Source of the DNA: Rhodoluna sp.
GTDB taxonomy: Bacteria > Actinomycetota > Actinomycetes > Actinomycetales > Microbacteriaceae
Assembly (NCBI GenBank): GCA_017984715.1
Contig: JAGNYY010000009.1
Location: 1 to 16,767, forward strand
Length of the DNA stretch: 16,767 nt
Direction of reading: 5' to 3'
Each line of letters begins with the position of its first letter. The stretch's first letter is position 1. The notes beneath the pieces were generated by a model. That model did not search any database. It was not told the DNA's origin and saw only the letters and a list, made by a program, of their open reading frames with translations. Below are positions 8,536 to 15,337 of the stretch, piece by piece. The position numbers were made by a program, and so were the translations under genes.

Positions 8536-9116
8536 CGGTTGTTTCGGGGCGCGATTGAAGAAACGCCCTGTGGCAGGTGCGCGAAACCAGACATGATGCA
8601 GACCAAGTCTTGCCAAGCTTCTAGATGCTGGCCGATTTCGAAAGACTTGGGCGACCAGGATGCTCGAACTTCGAGTTCAGCGTGATCTGATTGACTGGCC
8701 AGTGAACCATAACCGCTTGAGATGATTCGAGTCGCAGTTCCCGCAGCGTTTCCGTATTCTGCGTGACGGTTGCTAAGTGCGTCCGTCAGCCAGGCCCAAG
8801 CGATATCGGAGCCGAGTTCATCAGCACCGATGTTTGTTTCAAGTGGTGACTTGGCGAAGCAAACGACACGGAATCGAGAACCCCATGCTTCCTGCATTTC
8901 GGGTTCCCAAAGCAACACAAAACGACCGGTACCCGCATCGGCCGGAGTTGCCAATTCTTCAACTATGTGGGCTGAAAAGGCGATGGCGTGCGTCGCGAGT
9001 TTTTCGGGCTCTTCAATCTGCTTGAGGTGGATTTCGTCTCGCACTTCGGCGCTTCGAATAGCGTCGACGGCTGCCTTAAATTCGGCTGATACGTCGGGAG
9101 AGATTGAGATGTCCAT
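8532..9116 (-). CDS. DUF3000 family protein
   Basis: Predicted 194-residue soluble protein of unknown function. It begins MDISISPDVSAEFKAAVDAI. The central sequence GRFVLLWEPEMQEAWGSRFRVVCFAKSPLE and the C-terminal EIGQHLEAWQDLVCIMSGFAHLP agree with DUF3000, an actinobacterial family usually next to the Rnd/HRDC gene. I chose the ATG at 9116 because an extension to 9266 would run into the upstream gene and adds unrelated sequence. No good Shine-Dalgarno sequence is present. A minus-strand TAGCCT at 9125-9130, 8 nt before the ATG, may be a leaderless -10 box. The stop overlaps the Rnd start (ATGA). Confidence 0.82.
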   Translation of the reverse strand: MDISISPDVSAEFKAAVDAIRSAEVRDEIHLKQIEEPEKLATHAIAFSAHIVEELATPADAGTGRFVLLWEPEMQEAWGSRFRVVCFAKSPLETNIGADELGSDIAWAWLTDALSNRHAEYGNAAGTATRIISSGYGSLASQSDHAELEVRASWSPKSFEIGQHLEAWQDLVCIMSGFAHLPQGVSSIAPRNNR

Positions 9117-9124
9117 TGCTATCA

Positions 9125-9130
9125 AGGCTA
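9125..9130 (-). promoter_or_regulatory. Possible -10 box for a leaderless DUF3000-rnd transcript
   Basis: On the minus strand TAGCCT matches TAnnnT and ends 8 nt before the DUF3000 ATG, which lacks a ribosome binding site. This could give the DUF3000-rnd pair its own promoter within the longer operon. The evidence is only the hexamer and its distance. Confidence 0.25.
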
Positions 9131-9141
9131 AATGTTGGCAC

Positions 9142-9882
9142 TTAGGTAGCCAGGCTGCCACGCCGCCAGCGCGAAAAGGTGGTTTGCCCATCGGTGAAAA
9201 GCTGAAGAAGTTCATAGCCCCGAATCGAACCAAAGAGCTGGGATATTCTTGATGCCCCGAGATCACGTGCCGAAACGCCTGTGGACCTCGGATGAGTCAC
9301 TGACAGGCAAATTTCGTCTATGACATGCTCTGACATGAACTGACGAAGTGTTGTGTGCCCCGATTCTAGAATCGGGGATTGGTAACCCTCGCTGTGAATA
9401 ACCTCGGCGATGGAGGTCGCCCATCCCGGTTGATTCTCGGAGCCAGGGTAAGCGAGAATCTTCACGTCAACATCCGACAGGTTCTGCTCCACCTGGTCAA
9501 CTTTCGACAGGGGAGTGATTACCAGGGGGGTGAAGTATTGGGTGCCTTGAATTGCCGGAACAGAATCTAAATCCCCACTAGAAGTGAAAATTGCTATCGG
9601 CGCATGCTTGGAACTTCGATATTTTTCGAGACGTGCAGTCTTTCCACTCGTAACGATGACATCAGCCATAGACCTGAGTTTGCCGAGCAAAAGCCTGTCC
9701 AAGTCGCTCGAAACATCTGAACTGCTGCCGGTTTCACCGAAGGATTTTCCGGAAGAGTCAATCGCAAAATTGACTCTCCATCCGTTGCAGATTCCATATT
9801 CCTTTGCGATTATCCAAGATTGTTCATCGCTAGAAATGCTTTCGTATTTCTGAAAGGTAGGAAAAAGTCGAACGAGACTCAA
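9142..9882 (-). CDS. RibD C-terminal domain / pyrimidine-reductase-like protein, divergent
   Basis: Predicted 246-residue protein resembling the dihydrofolate reductase-like fold of RibD C-terminal domains. Landmarks in order are WRVNFAIDSSGKS (family usually xxNFVSSLDG), LRSMADVIVTSGKTARLEKY (usually ADxVLVGAGTARxExY), PIAIFTSSGDLD, PILESGHTTLRQF (usually ILCEGGPTLL) and DEICLSVTHP. The glycine-rich NADPH-binding segments are therefore degenerate, and it may not be an active flavin-pathway reductase. The TTG start at 9882 overlaps the SufE-like stop (TTGA). No other in-frame start precedes the conserved region, which supports TTG. No other riboflavin gene is nearby. The true substrate cannot be told from sequence. 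Confidence 0.75.
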   Translation of the reverse strand: MSLVRLFPTFQKYESISSDEQSWIIAKEYGICNGWRVNFAIDSSGKSFGETGSSSDVSSDLDRLLLGKLRSMADVIVTSGKTARLEKYRSSKHAPIAIFTSSGDLDSVPAIQGTQYFTPLVITPLSKVDQVEQNLSDVDVKILAYPGSENQPGWATSIAEVIHSEGYQSPILESGHTTLRQFMSEHVIDEICLSVTHPRSTGVSARDLGASRISQLFGSIRGYELLQLFTDGQTTFSRWRRGSLAT

Positions 9883-10310
9883 ACTAGTTTTTCTCGAATC
9901 TGACGTTTGATTCTTCGGAGTATGGCCCTCATGCCGCTTAATCGGAGAGGCGAGACTGCCTCCGCTAGACCGAGGCGATTCGGAAAGTCCTCATCCACTG
10001 CCAGCACTTCTTCCACACTGTGACCATCCAGCGCCTCGTGAAGCACGCCGGCAAAGCCCCTTGTCGTGGGTGCTTCGGGTGGCGCACTGAAGAACAGATT
10101 GACTCGCTCGTTGCCTTCAACCTCGACGAAAAGGTAGACGGGTGACTGGCACTCTTCAACTCGTTCGAGTAGATCTGGGTGATCAGCGTATCTTGGAGGC
10201 AGCTCAGGTAGGTTGTCAGAAAATTCCAACAGCAGTAGCAGGCGATCTCGAACAGACAGGCCGTTAAAGTCCTCGACCAGAGATGAGATCGACTCGTTTG
10301 TACCAGACAT
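9879..10310 (-). CDS. SufE-like sulfur acceptor protein
   Basis: Predicted 143-residue protein of the SufE/CsdE family, which takes persulfide sulfur onto one cysteine and passes it on. The acceptor cysteine is C54 in RVEECQSPVYLFVEVEG, matching the family's GCQSxVWL loop. The C-terminal half has the usual TRGFAGVLHEALDG and a terminal helix (LSGMRAILRRIKRQ). The ATG at 10310 lies 2 nt after the sseA stop; a longer frame reaching into sseA is rejected. No SufS or other suf gene is present. The neighbouring rhodanese suggests SseA as a possible partner. A comparable sseA-sufE-like pair is known from Mycobacterium tuberculosis (Rv3283-Rv3284). Confidence 0.9.
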   Translation of the reverse strand: MSGTNESISSLVEDFNGLSVRDRLLLLLEFSDNLPELPPRYADHPDLLERVEECQSPVYLFVEVEGNERVNLFFSAPPEAPTTRGFAGVLHEALDGHSVEEVLAVDEDFPNRLGLAEAVSPLRLSGMRAILRRIKRQIREKLV

Positions 10311-10312
10311 GA

Positions 10313-11212
10313 CTATCGAACCGGCGCTAGACCTGGTTCGGCACCCTTGACAATCGGCACACCAACCAGGCTGCCCCACTCGGTCCACGAACCGTCGTAG
10401 TTGCGAACGCCAGGAAGACCAAGCAAGTAATTCAGCACAAACCAAGTGTGGCTTGAACGCTCGCCAATGCGGCAATAGGCAATGACATCGTCGCCAGCTT
10501 TGAGCCCAACTTCGTCCATGTAAATGGCTTCGAGTTCAGCGCGTGACTTGAACACACCGTGGTCACCTGCGGCACGAGCCCATGGCACTGATTTAGCAGA
10601 AGGAATATGACCGCCGCGAAGCGCGCCTTCATCCGGGTAATCAGGCATGTGAGTTCGTTCGCCACTGTACTCAACGGCTGAGCGCACGTCGATAAGTGGG
10701 TTTCCAAAGTGGTTGAGAACGTCATCGCGAAAAGCGCGGATCTTCGAATCGTCTCGCTCAATAACCGGATACTGACTTGGCGTCACAACGGTTTCATCGC
10801 GGGTTAGTTCGCGCCCCTCTGCAATCCAGGAATCACGTCCGCCGTCGAGCAGGCGCACATCTTCGTGACCAAAAAGTTTGAAAACCCATAGGGCATAAGA
10901 GGCCCACCAGTTGCTCTTATCTCCGTAAATGACAACCGTGGTGTCACGACTGATTCCGACTCGAGACAGCAACTTTGCAAAGCCAGAGCCATCAACGTAA
11001 TCACGAGTGACTGGGTCGTTCAGGTCGGTGTGCCAGTCGATCTTGACGGCCCCTGGGATGTGGCCCGTTTCATAGAGGAGAACATCTTCATCCGACTCGA
11101 CCACAACCACGTTTGGCAGGTCCTTGTTGTTGGCCAACCATTCGGTGCTCACCAATACTTCTGGGTGTGCATATTCTGCGAATTTTGGTGATGGATCGAA
11201 TGCTACAGACAT
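10313..11212 (-). CDS. sseA: Two-domain sulfurtransferase (rhodanese family, SseA type)
   Basis: Predicted 299-residue cytoplasmic thiosulfate/3-mercaptopyruvate sulfurtransferase. The N-terminal rhodanese domain (about 15-140) is inactive in type but carries the structural [16 protein letters not shown]. The C-terminal domain (about 160-290) has [13 protein letters not shown] and [13 protein letters not shown]. Its active-site loop is [13 protein letters not shown] with the catalytic cysteine at C247. The CRIGERS loop is of the thiosulfate-sulfurtransferase (actinobacterial CysA/SseA) kind, so the preferred donor is uncertain. It is the first gene of the minus-strand operon, divergent from the zapE-like gene across 86 bp. 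Its start has only a weak ribosome binding site. Confidence 0.93.
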   Translation of the reverse strand: MSVAFDPSPKFAEYAHPEVLVSTEWLANNKDLPNVVVVESDEDVLLYETGHIPGAVKIDWHTDLNDPVTRDYVDGSGFAKLLSRVGISRDTTVVIYGDKSNWWASYALWVFKLFGHEDVRLLDGGRDSWIAEGRELTRDETVVTPSQYPVIERDDSKIRAFRDDVLNHFGNPLIDVRSAVEYSGERTHMPDYPDEGALRGGHIPSAKSVPWARAAGDHGVFKSRAELEAIYMDEVGLKAGDDVIAYCRIGERSSHTWFVLNYLLGLPGVRNYDGSWTEWGSLVGVPIVKGAEPGLAPVR

Positions 11213-11298
11213 AAAGCTGGGACTTTCTGTTCGGTTATTAGACTTCTACATACAAGGTTAAGCGAGTTCAACTGAACACCCTAATGATGAGGCAATAA

Positions 11299-12315
11299 TT
11301 GGCAACTTTCAGCAAGAACTATGAATCGTTGTCTGCCCGCACGCCTTCGTTGAGCACAACCGAACTCTTGCAAGAGTTAGTCCCACCACGTGAATTCGCT
11401 GAAGCCAGCTTCAAAAACTACATCCCACACGTTGAGTACGATTCGCAATCTTTCGCCCACTCACAGGCCAAACTCTTCGCCTCGGGCAAACCATTAAGCA
11501 AGGGCTTGTTCTCAAAGAAAGAGCCGGTGCCGGCTGGGATTTACTTGGATGGTGGCTTCGGAGTCGGAAAGACCCACCTGCTTGCTGCGATTTGGCACGA
11601 ATTCAAAGGAAAAAAAGTTTTCGGTAGCTTCATTGCATACACGGGCTTGATCGGTGCTTTGACTTTTGCCGAGGCGGTAAAAGCGCTCTCTAAATTCGAT
11701 TTGGTTTGCATCGATGAGTTCGAACTCGACGACCCAGGCGACACCATGATGATGTCGCGCTTGTTGAACGAACTCGAGAAACATGGCGTTCGCTTTGCTG
11801 CAACCAGCAACACCCCACCTAACGCATTGGGCGAGGGGCGCTTCGCCGCCACAGACTTCGCCCGGGAGATTCACGGAATCGCTGATCGCTTCAAAATAAT
11901 TCGAATCGATGGAGAAGACCACCGCCACCGCCCAGTAAACATAGCTGGACGCATTGACTCGGCAATCGACGTTGATCAGTGGCTCAGTGAGAGTGGCACA
12001 AAACCAGAGAGCATTCTCGTCGATGACTTCGACACATTGCTGAAGCACCTATCGACCATCCACCCATCTCGATATGGCCGACTCGTAAAGTCTGTAGACA
12101 AAATCGCCTTCACTGGCGTTCACGTGCTTAGGGATCAGGTCGAGGCACTGCGATTCGTCGCGTTCATCGACCGCGCCTACGAAGCCCAGGTTCATTTGCG
12201 TGCCGTTGAATTTGCACTCACTGAGATTTTCTCGCCCGAGTACCTCAGTGGGGGATACCGCAAGAAGTATCTCCGCGCTGTCTCACGCATCGGCGCACTC
12301 ACTGACGCATCCTGA
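11299..12315 (+). CDS. zapE: Cell division protein ZapE (AFG1-like ATPase)
   Basis: Predicted 338-residue P-loop ATPase of the ZapE/AFG1 family. The Walker A motif is GGFGVGKTHLL (G85-K91-T92) and Walker B is LVCIDEFELDDPGD with D139/E140. The sensor-1-like ATSNTPPNALGEGRF follows, with the family's arginine-containing sequence further on. In E. coli ZapE associates with the Z-ring; the role in actinobacteria is inferred. The TTG start at 11299 is preceded by GAGG (11289-11292) at a good distance, giving MATFSKNYE. It lies alone between the divergent sseA operon and the ammonium transporter genes. Confidence 0.9.
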   Translation: MATFSKNYESLSARTPSLSTTELLQELVPPREFAEASFKNYIPHVEYDSQSFAHSQAKLFASGKPLSKGLFSKKEPVPAGIYLDGGFGVGKTHLLAAIWHEFKGKKVFGSFIAYTGLIGALTFAEAVKALSKFDLVCIDEFELDDPGDTMMMSRLLNELEKHGVRFAATSNTPPNALGEGRFAATDFAREIHGIADRFKIIRIDGEDHRHRPVNIAGRIDSAIDVDQWLSESGTKPESILVDDFDTLLKHLSTIHPSRYGRLVKSVDKIAFTGVHVLRDQVEALRFVAFIDRAYEAQVHLRAVEFALTEIFSPEYLSGGYRKKYLRAVSRIGALTDAS

Positions 12316-12342
12316 TCCATACCCAAATCTAAAGATTCACGT

Positions 12343-12395
12343 TTTACAAACACGAAACATTTCTCGTTACCTACCGAAACTTTCGTCCGCGAAAC
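12343..12395 (+). promoter_or_regulatory. GlnR-like nitrogen-control operator array upstream of the first amt gene
   Basis: Half-sites appear in the order TTTAC (12343-12347), GAAAC (12354-12358), GTTAC (12366-12370), GAAAC (12376-12380) and GAAAC (12391-12395). The actinobacterial GlnR consensus alternates GTnAC and GAAAC with 6-nt gaps. Here the first pair has exactly that gap and the first two GAAAC elements are 22 bp apart as expected, while the middle gaps are 7 and 5 nt. A dyad CGAAA-C-TTTCG lies at 12375-12385. The position, 60-110 bp before an ammonium transporter, fits an activator site. GlnR itself is not in the window, so the regulator is inferred. Confidence 0.5.
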
Positions 12396-12404
12396 TCTCT
12401 ATGT

Positions 12405-12423
12405 AGCCAAGAGTGACTTGGCT
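12405..12423 (+). repeat. Perfect 7-bp inverted repeat in the amt leader
   Basis: AGCCAAG (12405-12411) and CTTGGCT (12417-12423) are perfect inverted arms around a 5-nt spacer. A pyrimidine-rich stretch, CCTATTTGTTTTCTT, follows. It could be a weak terminator for zapE, a leader hairpin of the amt transcript, or a protein-binding dyad. The T stretch is interrupted, so termination is not certain. Confidence 0.5.
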
Positions 12424-12454
12424 CCTATTTGTTTTCTTAGAGAGAGGTCAGCAA

Positions 12455-13723
12455 ATGGATCAAGGAAACACGGCATTCGTGCTAATTTGCGCCGCATTGG
12501 TGCTACTCATGACCCCAGGTCTTGCATTCTTCTACGGAGGTATGGTCAAGGCAAAGAGCGTCGTCTCGATGATGATGCTGAGCTTCGGATCACTCGGGCT
12601 GATCGCAGTTCTTTGGGTACTTTACGGTTATGCGATCTCATTCGCTAACGGCGGCACCGAAACATTCCTGGGCATCGACGGCTGGTTCGGCATCGACACC
12701 TCCTTCATCGGGCTTTCAGCTCAGGTAGCTGACGCAGCCGACCCGGCTGGAGCTTTCCCTTCAATGGCTTTCGTGGCCTTCCAGGCGACCTTCGCGATCA
12801 TCACCGTTGCACTTATCTCGGGAGCAATTGCTGACCGTGCCAAGTTCGGCGCATGGATGGTCTTTGCGGGTCTATGGGCCACCATCGTTTACTTCCCGGT
12901 TGCTAACTGGGTTTTCAACTTCACCCTAGAAGACGGCAAGGTAGTTGACGGTGGATGGATCGTTTACGGCCTCGGCGTAATCGACTTCGCTGGCGGAACT
13001 GCAGTTCACATCAACGCAGGTGCTGCTGGTCTCGCCCTAGCAATCGTGCTGGGCAAGCGCTTCGGATTCAGCAAGGGCATCACCCAGCCTCACAACGTTC
13101 CATTGACCCTTCTAGGTGTTTCACTACTTTGGTTCGGCTGGTTCGGCTTCAACGCTGGTTCAGAACTAGCAGCTGACGGCATTGCATCAATCGCCTTCAT
13201 CAACACTCTTGCGGCACCTGCTGCCGCAATGTTGGGTTGGATCATCGTAGAGAAGATCAAGCACGGTAAGGCAACCTCAATCGGTGCGGGTTCAGGTGCC
13301 GTTGCAGGTCTGGTTGCAATCACCCCGGCCTGTGCTTCGGTAGACCCAATCTGGGCCATCGTACTTGGCGTTGTCGCCGGCGCATTGTGTGCACTTGCAG
13401 TTGACCTAAAGTTTGCGCTTGGCTTCGATGACTCGCTTGACGTAGTCGGCATCCACCTGGTTGGTGGAATCGTCGGAACCCTGTTCATCGGCATCTTCGG
13501 TAACAACGTAGGCGCAGCATTCGGCTTCGGATGGCACCAGTTCGCAATGCAGGCACTCGGTGCCGGCGCTGTGTTGGTCTACTCATTCGTGCTAGCGCTG
13601 ATCATCGGCTTCGCAGTTGAGAAGACCATCGGGTTCCGCGTAAAGGCTGAAGACGAAATCGCAGGCATCGACACCGTAGTTCACGGTGAAGAGGCTTATG
13701 CATTCGGCGCAGACCGCGGCTAA
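12455..13723 (+). CDS. amtB: Ammonium transporter, Amt/MEP/Rh family (twin-histidine type)
   Basis: Predicted 422-residue inner-membrane ammonium channel/transporter with about 11 transmembrane segments and no cleavable signal. TM1 begins almost at once (FVLICAALVLLMTPGLAFFYGGMV). Pore residues are visible: the family signature DFAGGTAVHINAGAAG with the first twin histidine at H185, the second at H334 in VVGIHLVGGIVGT, and WFGWFGFNAGSEL. The C-terminal tail has the GFRVKAEDEIAGIDTVVHGEEAY regulatory pattern, a known contact region for PII proteins. I chose the ATG at 12455 because AGAGAGG (12441-12447) is 7 nt upstream; the in-frame GTG at 12413 would add an unlikely extension. A GlnR-like array lies upstream. 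No glnK follows. Confidence 0.96.
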   Translation: MDQGNTAFVLICAALVLLMTPGLAFFYGGMVKAKSVVSMMMLSFGSLGLIAVLWVLYGYAISFANGGTETFLGIDGWFGIDTSFIGLSAQVADAADPAGAFPSMAFVAFQATFAIITVALISGAIADRAKFGAWMVFAGLWATIVYFPVANWVFNFTLEDGKVVDGGWIVYGLGVIDFAGGTAVHINAGAAGLALAIVLGKRFGFSKGITQPHNVPLTLLGVSLLWFGWFGFNAGSELAADGIASIAFINTLAAPAAAMLGWIIVEKIKHGKATSIGAGSGAVAGLVAITPACASVDPIWAIVLGVVAGALCALAVDLKFALGFDDSLDVVGIHLVGGIVGTLFIGIFGNNVGAAFGFGWHQFAMQALGAGAVLVYSFVLALIIGFAVEKTIGFRVKAEDEIAGIDTVVHGEEAYAFGADRG

Positions 13724-13741
13724 TATCTAAGCAAGCCTTCG

Positions 13742-13770
13742 GGTGGAGCTCCTTCGGGGGCTCCACCTTT
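13742..13770 (+). terminator. UUCG-capped hairpin between the two amt genes (weak terminator or attenuator)
   Basis: Stem 13742-13752 pairs with 13757-13767 (GGTGGAGCTCC / GGGGCTCCACC), 11 bp including one U-G pair, around a TTCG tetraloop closed by C-G. Only three T residues follow before CGG. The hairpin is very stable but the U-tract is poor, so partial read-through into the second gene is likely. Confidence 0.7.
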
Positions 13771-13792
13771 CGGCGTGTCTGAGAGAGAGACT

Positions 13793-15067
13793 ATGACAAA
13801 CGACCAAACCATGTTCCTAATCATCTGTTCCGCGATGGTTTTGTTTATGACCCCCGGCCTCGCCTTCTTCTATGGAGGGTTGGTGCGTGCATCGAGCGTC
13901 GTCTCAATGATGATGATGAGCATCGGGTCGCTAGGGCTCATAGGCGTTATGTGGGTCATCTTCGGCTACGCCATGTCGTTTGGCGCAGCAGGCACGGGTC
14001 AGTTTGTGGGCATTGACGGTGTGTTCGGCATCGACTTGGCCAAGATCGGCCTCGAGGACGTTTATGCGGCAGCACAGGCCGGCGATGGTCTCGGTCTAGC
14101 TTTCGCAGGATTCCAAGGAACATTCGCAGTGATCACAGTGGCTCTGATTTCTGGTGCAATTGCCGACCGAGCGCGTTTTGGTTCATGGATGGTATTCGCT
14201 GGCCTTTGGGCCACACTCGTCTACTTCCCAGTAGCGGGATGGATTTTTAACTTCACCGTTGAGGATGGCAAGGTCGTAGATGGCGGATGGCTGGTCTACA
14301 ACATCGGCGTAATGGACTTCGCTGGCGGCACCGTAGTTGAAGTTGCCTCTGGCGCATCAGCTCTTGCACTGGCATTGGTTTTGGGCAAGCGATTTGGTTT
14401 CACCAAGGGCATGCACGCGCCACACAATGTGCCACTTGTTCTGATCGGTGTCGCAATTCTTTGGTTCGGCTGGTTCGGCTTCAACGCCGGCTCTGAGTTG
14501 GCGGCTGACGGCATCGCCAGCCTGGCCTTTATCAACACACTTGTCGCACCAGCGGCGGCAATGGTCTCATGGGCGATTTACGAGCAAATCGCACACGGCA
14601 AACCAACCTCCGTTGGCGTAGGTTCTGGAGCGATCTCGGGACTCGTTGCCATCACTCCTTCTTGCGCCTATCTAGACCCGATTTGGGCCCTACTGCTGGG
14701 TCTAGTCGTTGGTGTCGTCTGTGCCTTGGCCATCGAACTCAAGTTCATCCTCGGCTTCGACGACTCATTGGATGTGGTCGGAATTCACTTGGTTGGTGGC
14801 ATTGTAGGAACACTGTTCATCGGGTTGTTCGGTCAAAACGTGGGTCTTTTCCTTGGCTTCGGAGCCGATCAACTTGGTAAGCAGGCCGTTGGCGTAGTAG
14901 TTGTCATGCTGTACGCATTCCTGATTTCCTATTCGCTTGGTTGGTTGATCCAAAAAACTATCGGTTTCCGAGTGACGAGCACGGATGAGATTGCCGGCGT
15001 CGACCTAGTTCAGCACGGTGAAGTCGGCTACGCCGGCTCGGACCCGCGCTGGACCTGGAAGGGATAG
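13793..15067 (+). CDS. Ammonium transporter paralogue with Glu in place of the first pore histidine
   Basis: Predicted 424-residue Amt/MEP protein, clearly a paralogue of the gene just upstream. Most blocks are the same, for example MTPGLAFFYGG, WFGWFGFNAGSEL and the C-terminal GFRVTSTDEIAGVDLVQHGE. The pore signature, however, reads DFAGGTVVEVASGASA, so E183 replaces the first twin histidine. The second (H332) is kept in VVGIHLVGG. A similar His-to-Glu change is known in fungal Mep1/Mep3-type transporters, so transport is probably retained with altered properties. The start at 13793 follows a GAGAGAGAGA tract. No promoter is evident between the hairpin and the start, so it may depend on read-through. 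Confidence 0.95.
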   Translation: MTNDQTMFLIICSAMVLFMTPGLAFFYGGLVRASSVVSMMMMSIGSLGLIGVMWVIFGYAMSFGAAGTGQFVGIDGVFGIDLAKIGLEDVYAAAQAGDGLGLAFAGFQGTFAVITVALISGAIADRARFGSWMVFAGLWATLVYFPVAGWIFNFTVEDGKVVDGGWLVYNIGVMDFAGGTVVEVASGASALALALVLGKRFGFTKGMHAPHNVPLVLIGVAILWFGWFGFNAGSELAADGIASLAFINTLVAPAAAMVSWAIYEQIAHGKPTSVGVGSGAISGLVAITPSCAYLDPIWALLLGLVVGVVCALAIELKFILGFDDSLDVVGIHLVGGIVGTLFIGLFGQNVGLFLGFGADQLGKQAVGVVVVMLYAFLISYSLGWLIQKTIGFRVTSTDEIAGVDLVQHGEVGYAGSDPRWTWKG

Positions 15068-15085
15068 ACACGCCATTTGTTGAGT

Positions 15086-15114
15086 TTGCTTGAACCGGAA
15101 TTTTCGGTTAGAGT
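15086..15114 (+). promoter_or_regulatory. Probable promoter of the tRNA cluster
   Basis: TTGCTT (15086-15091) and TAGAGT (15109-15114) are 17 nt apart, which would start transcription near 15121, about 19 nt before the tRNA-Gly gene. An alternative pair is TTGAAC (15090-15095) with TATTCA (15114-15119), spacing 18. A short dyad AACCG/CGGTT (15093-15109) lies in the spacer. The choice between pairs is uncertain. Confidence 0.45.
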
Positions 15115-15139
15115 ATTCAAGTTCTCGAAAGAGAGCAAC

Positions 15140-15211
15140 GCGGATGTGGCTCAGTGGTAGAGCACAACCTTGCCAAGGTTGGGGTCGCGAGTTCGAATCT
15201 CGTCATCCGCT
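15140..15211 (+). tRNA. tRNA-Gly (anticodon GCC)
   Basis: Acceptor arms GCGGATG (15140-15146) and CATCCGC (15204-15210) pair fully, with discriminator T at 15211. The anticodon stem CAACC/GGTTG encloses the loop TTGCCAA with GCC at 15172-15174. The T-loop reads TTCGAAT. The CCA end is not encoded. It reads GGC and GGU codons. It is the first of three tRNA genes in a likely single transcript. Confidence 0.97.
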
Positions 15212-15240
15212 CGCAGTAGGGCGTAAGCCTCGCAAAGCAT

Positions 15241-15315
15241 GGTGGAGTGGCTGAGCGGCCCAAAGCAACAGCCTGCAAAGCTGTAAACCCACGGGTTCAA
15301 ATCCCGTCTCCACCT
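15241..15315 (+). tRNA. tRNA-Cys (anticodon GCA)
   Basis: Acceptor arms GGTGGAG (15241-15247) and CTCCACC (15308-15314) pair fully, with discriminator T at 15315. The anticodon stem ACAGC/GCTGT encloses the loop CTGCAAA with GCA at 15275-15277. The T-loop is TTCAAAT. The unpaired U discriminator is the known identity element for cysteine. CCA is not encoded. Confidence 0.96.
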
Positions 15316-15337
15316 CGATTTATACAATCAAATAAAT

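Noticed and set aside
8536..8616. N-terminal extension of ribonuclease D to a start at 8616
   Set aside because: It would overlap DUF3000 by 85 bp, while the ATG at 8533-8535 gives the standard ATGA coupling and a normal protein start.
8770..9252. 160-codon plus-strand open frame opposite DUF3000
   Set aside because: Low-complexity Ser/Ala composition, no ribosome binding site, antisense to a conserved family.
11213..11298. Divergent promoters between sseA and zapE
   Set aside because: Several weak hexamers exist on both strands (for example TAATAA on the minus strand), but none has a clear partner at the right distance, so no site is called.
11512..12048. 178-codon minus-strand open frame opposite zapE
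   Set aside because: It is fully antisense to a gene with intact Walker motifs, has no family signature, and is a codon-bias shadow.
12354..12395. Repeated GAAAC elements considered as a CRISPR or tandem repeat
   Set aside because: The repeats are 5-6 bp with unequal spacing and no spacers of constant length, so an operator array is the better reading.
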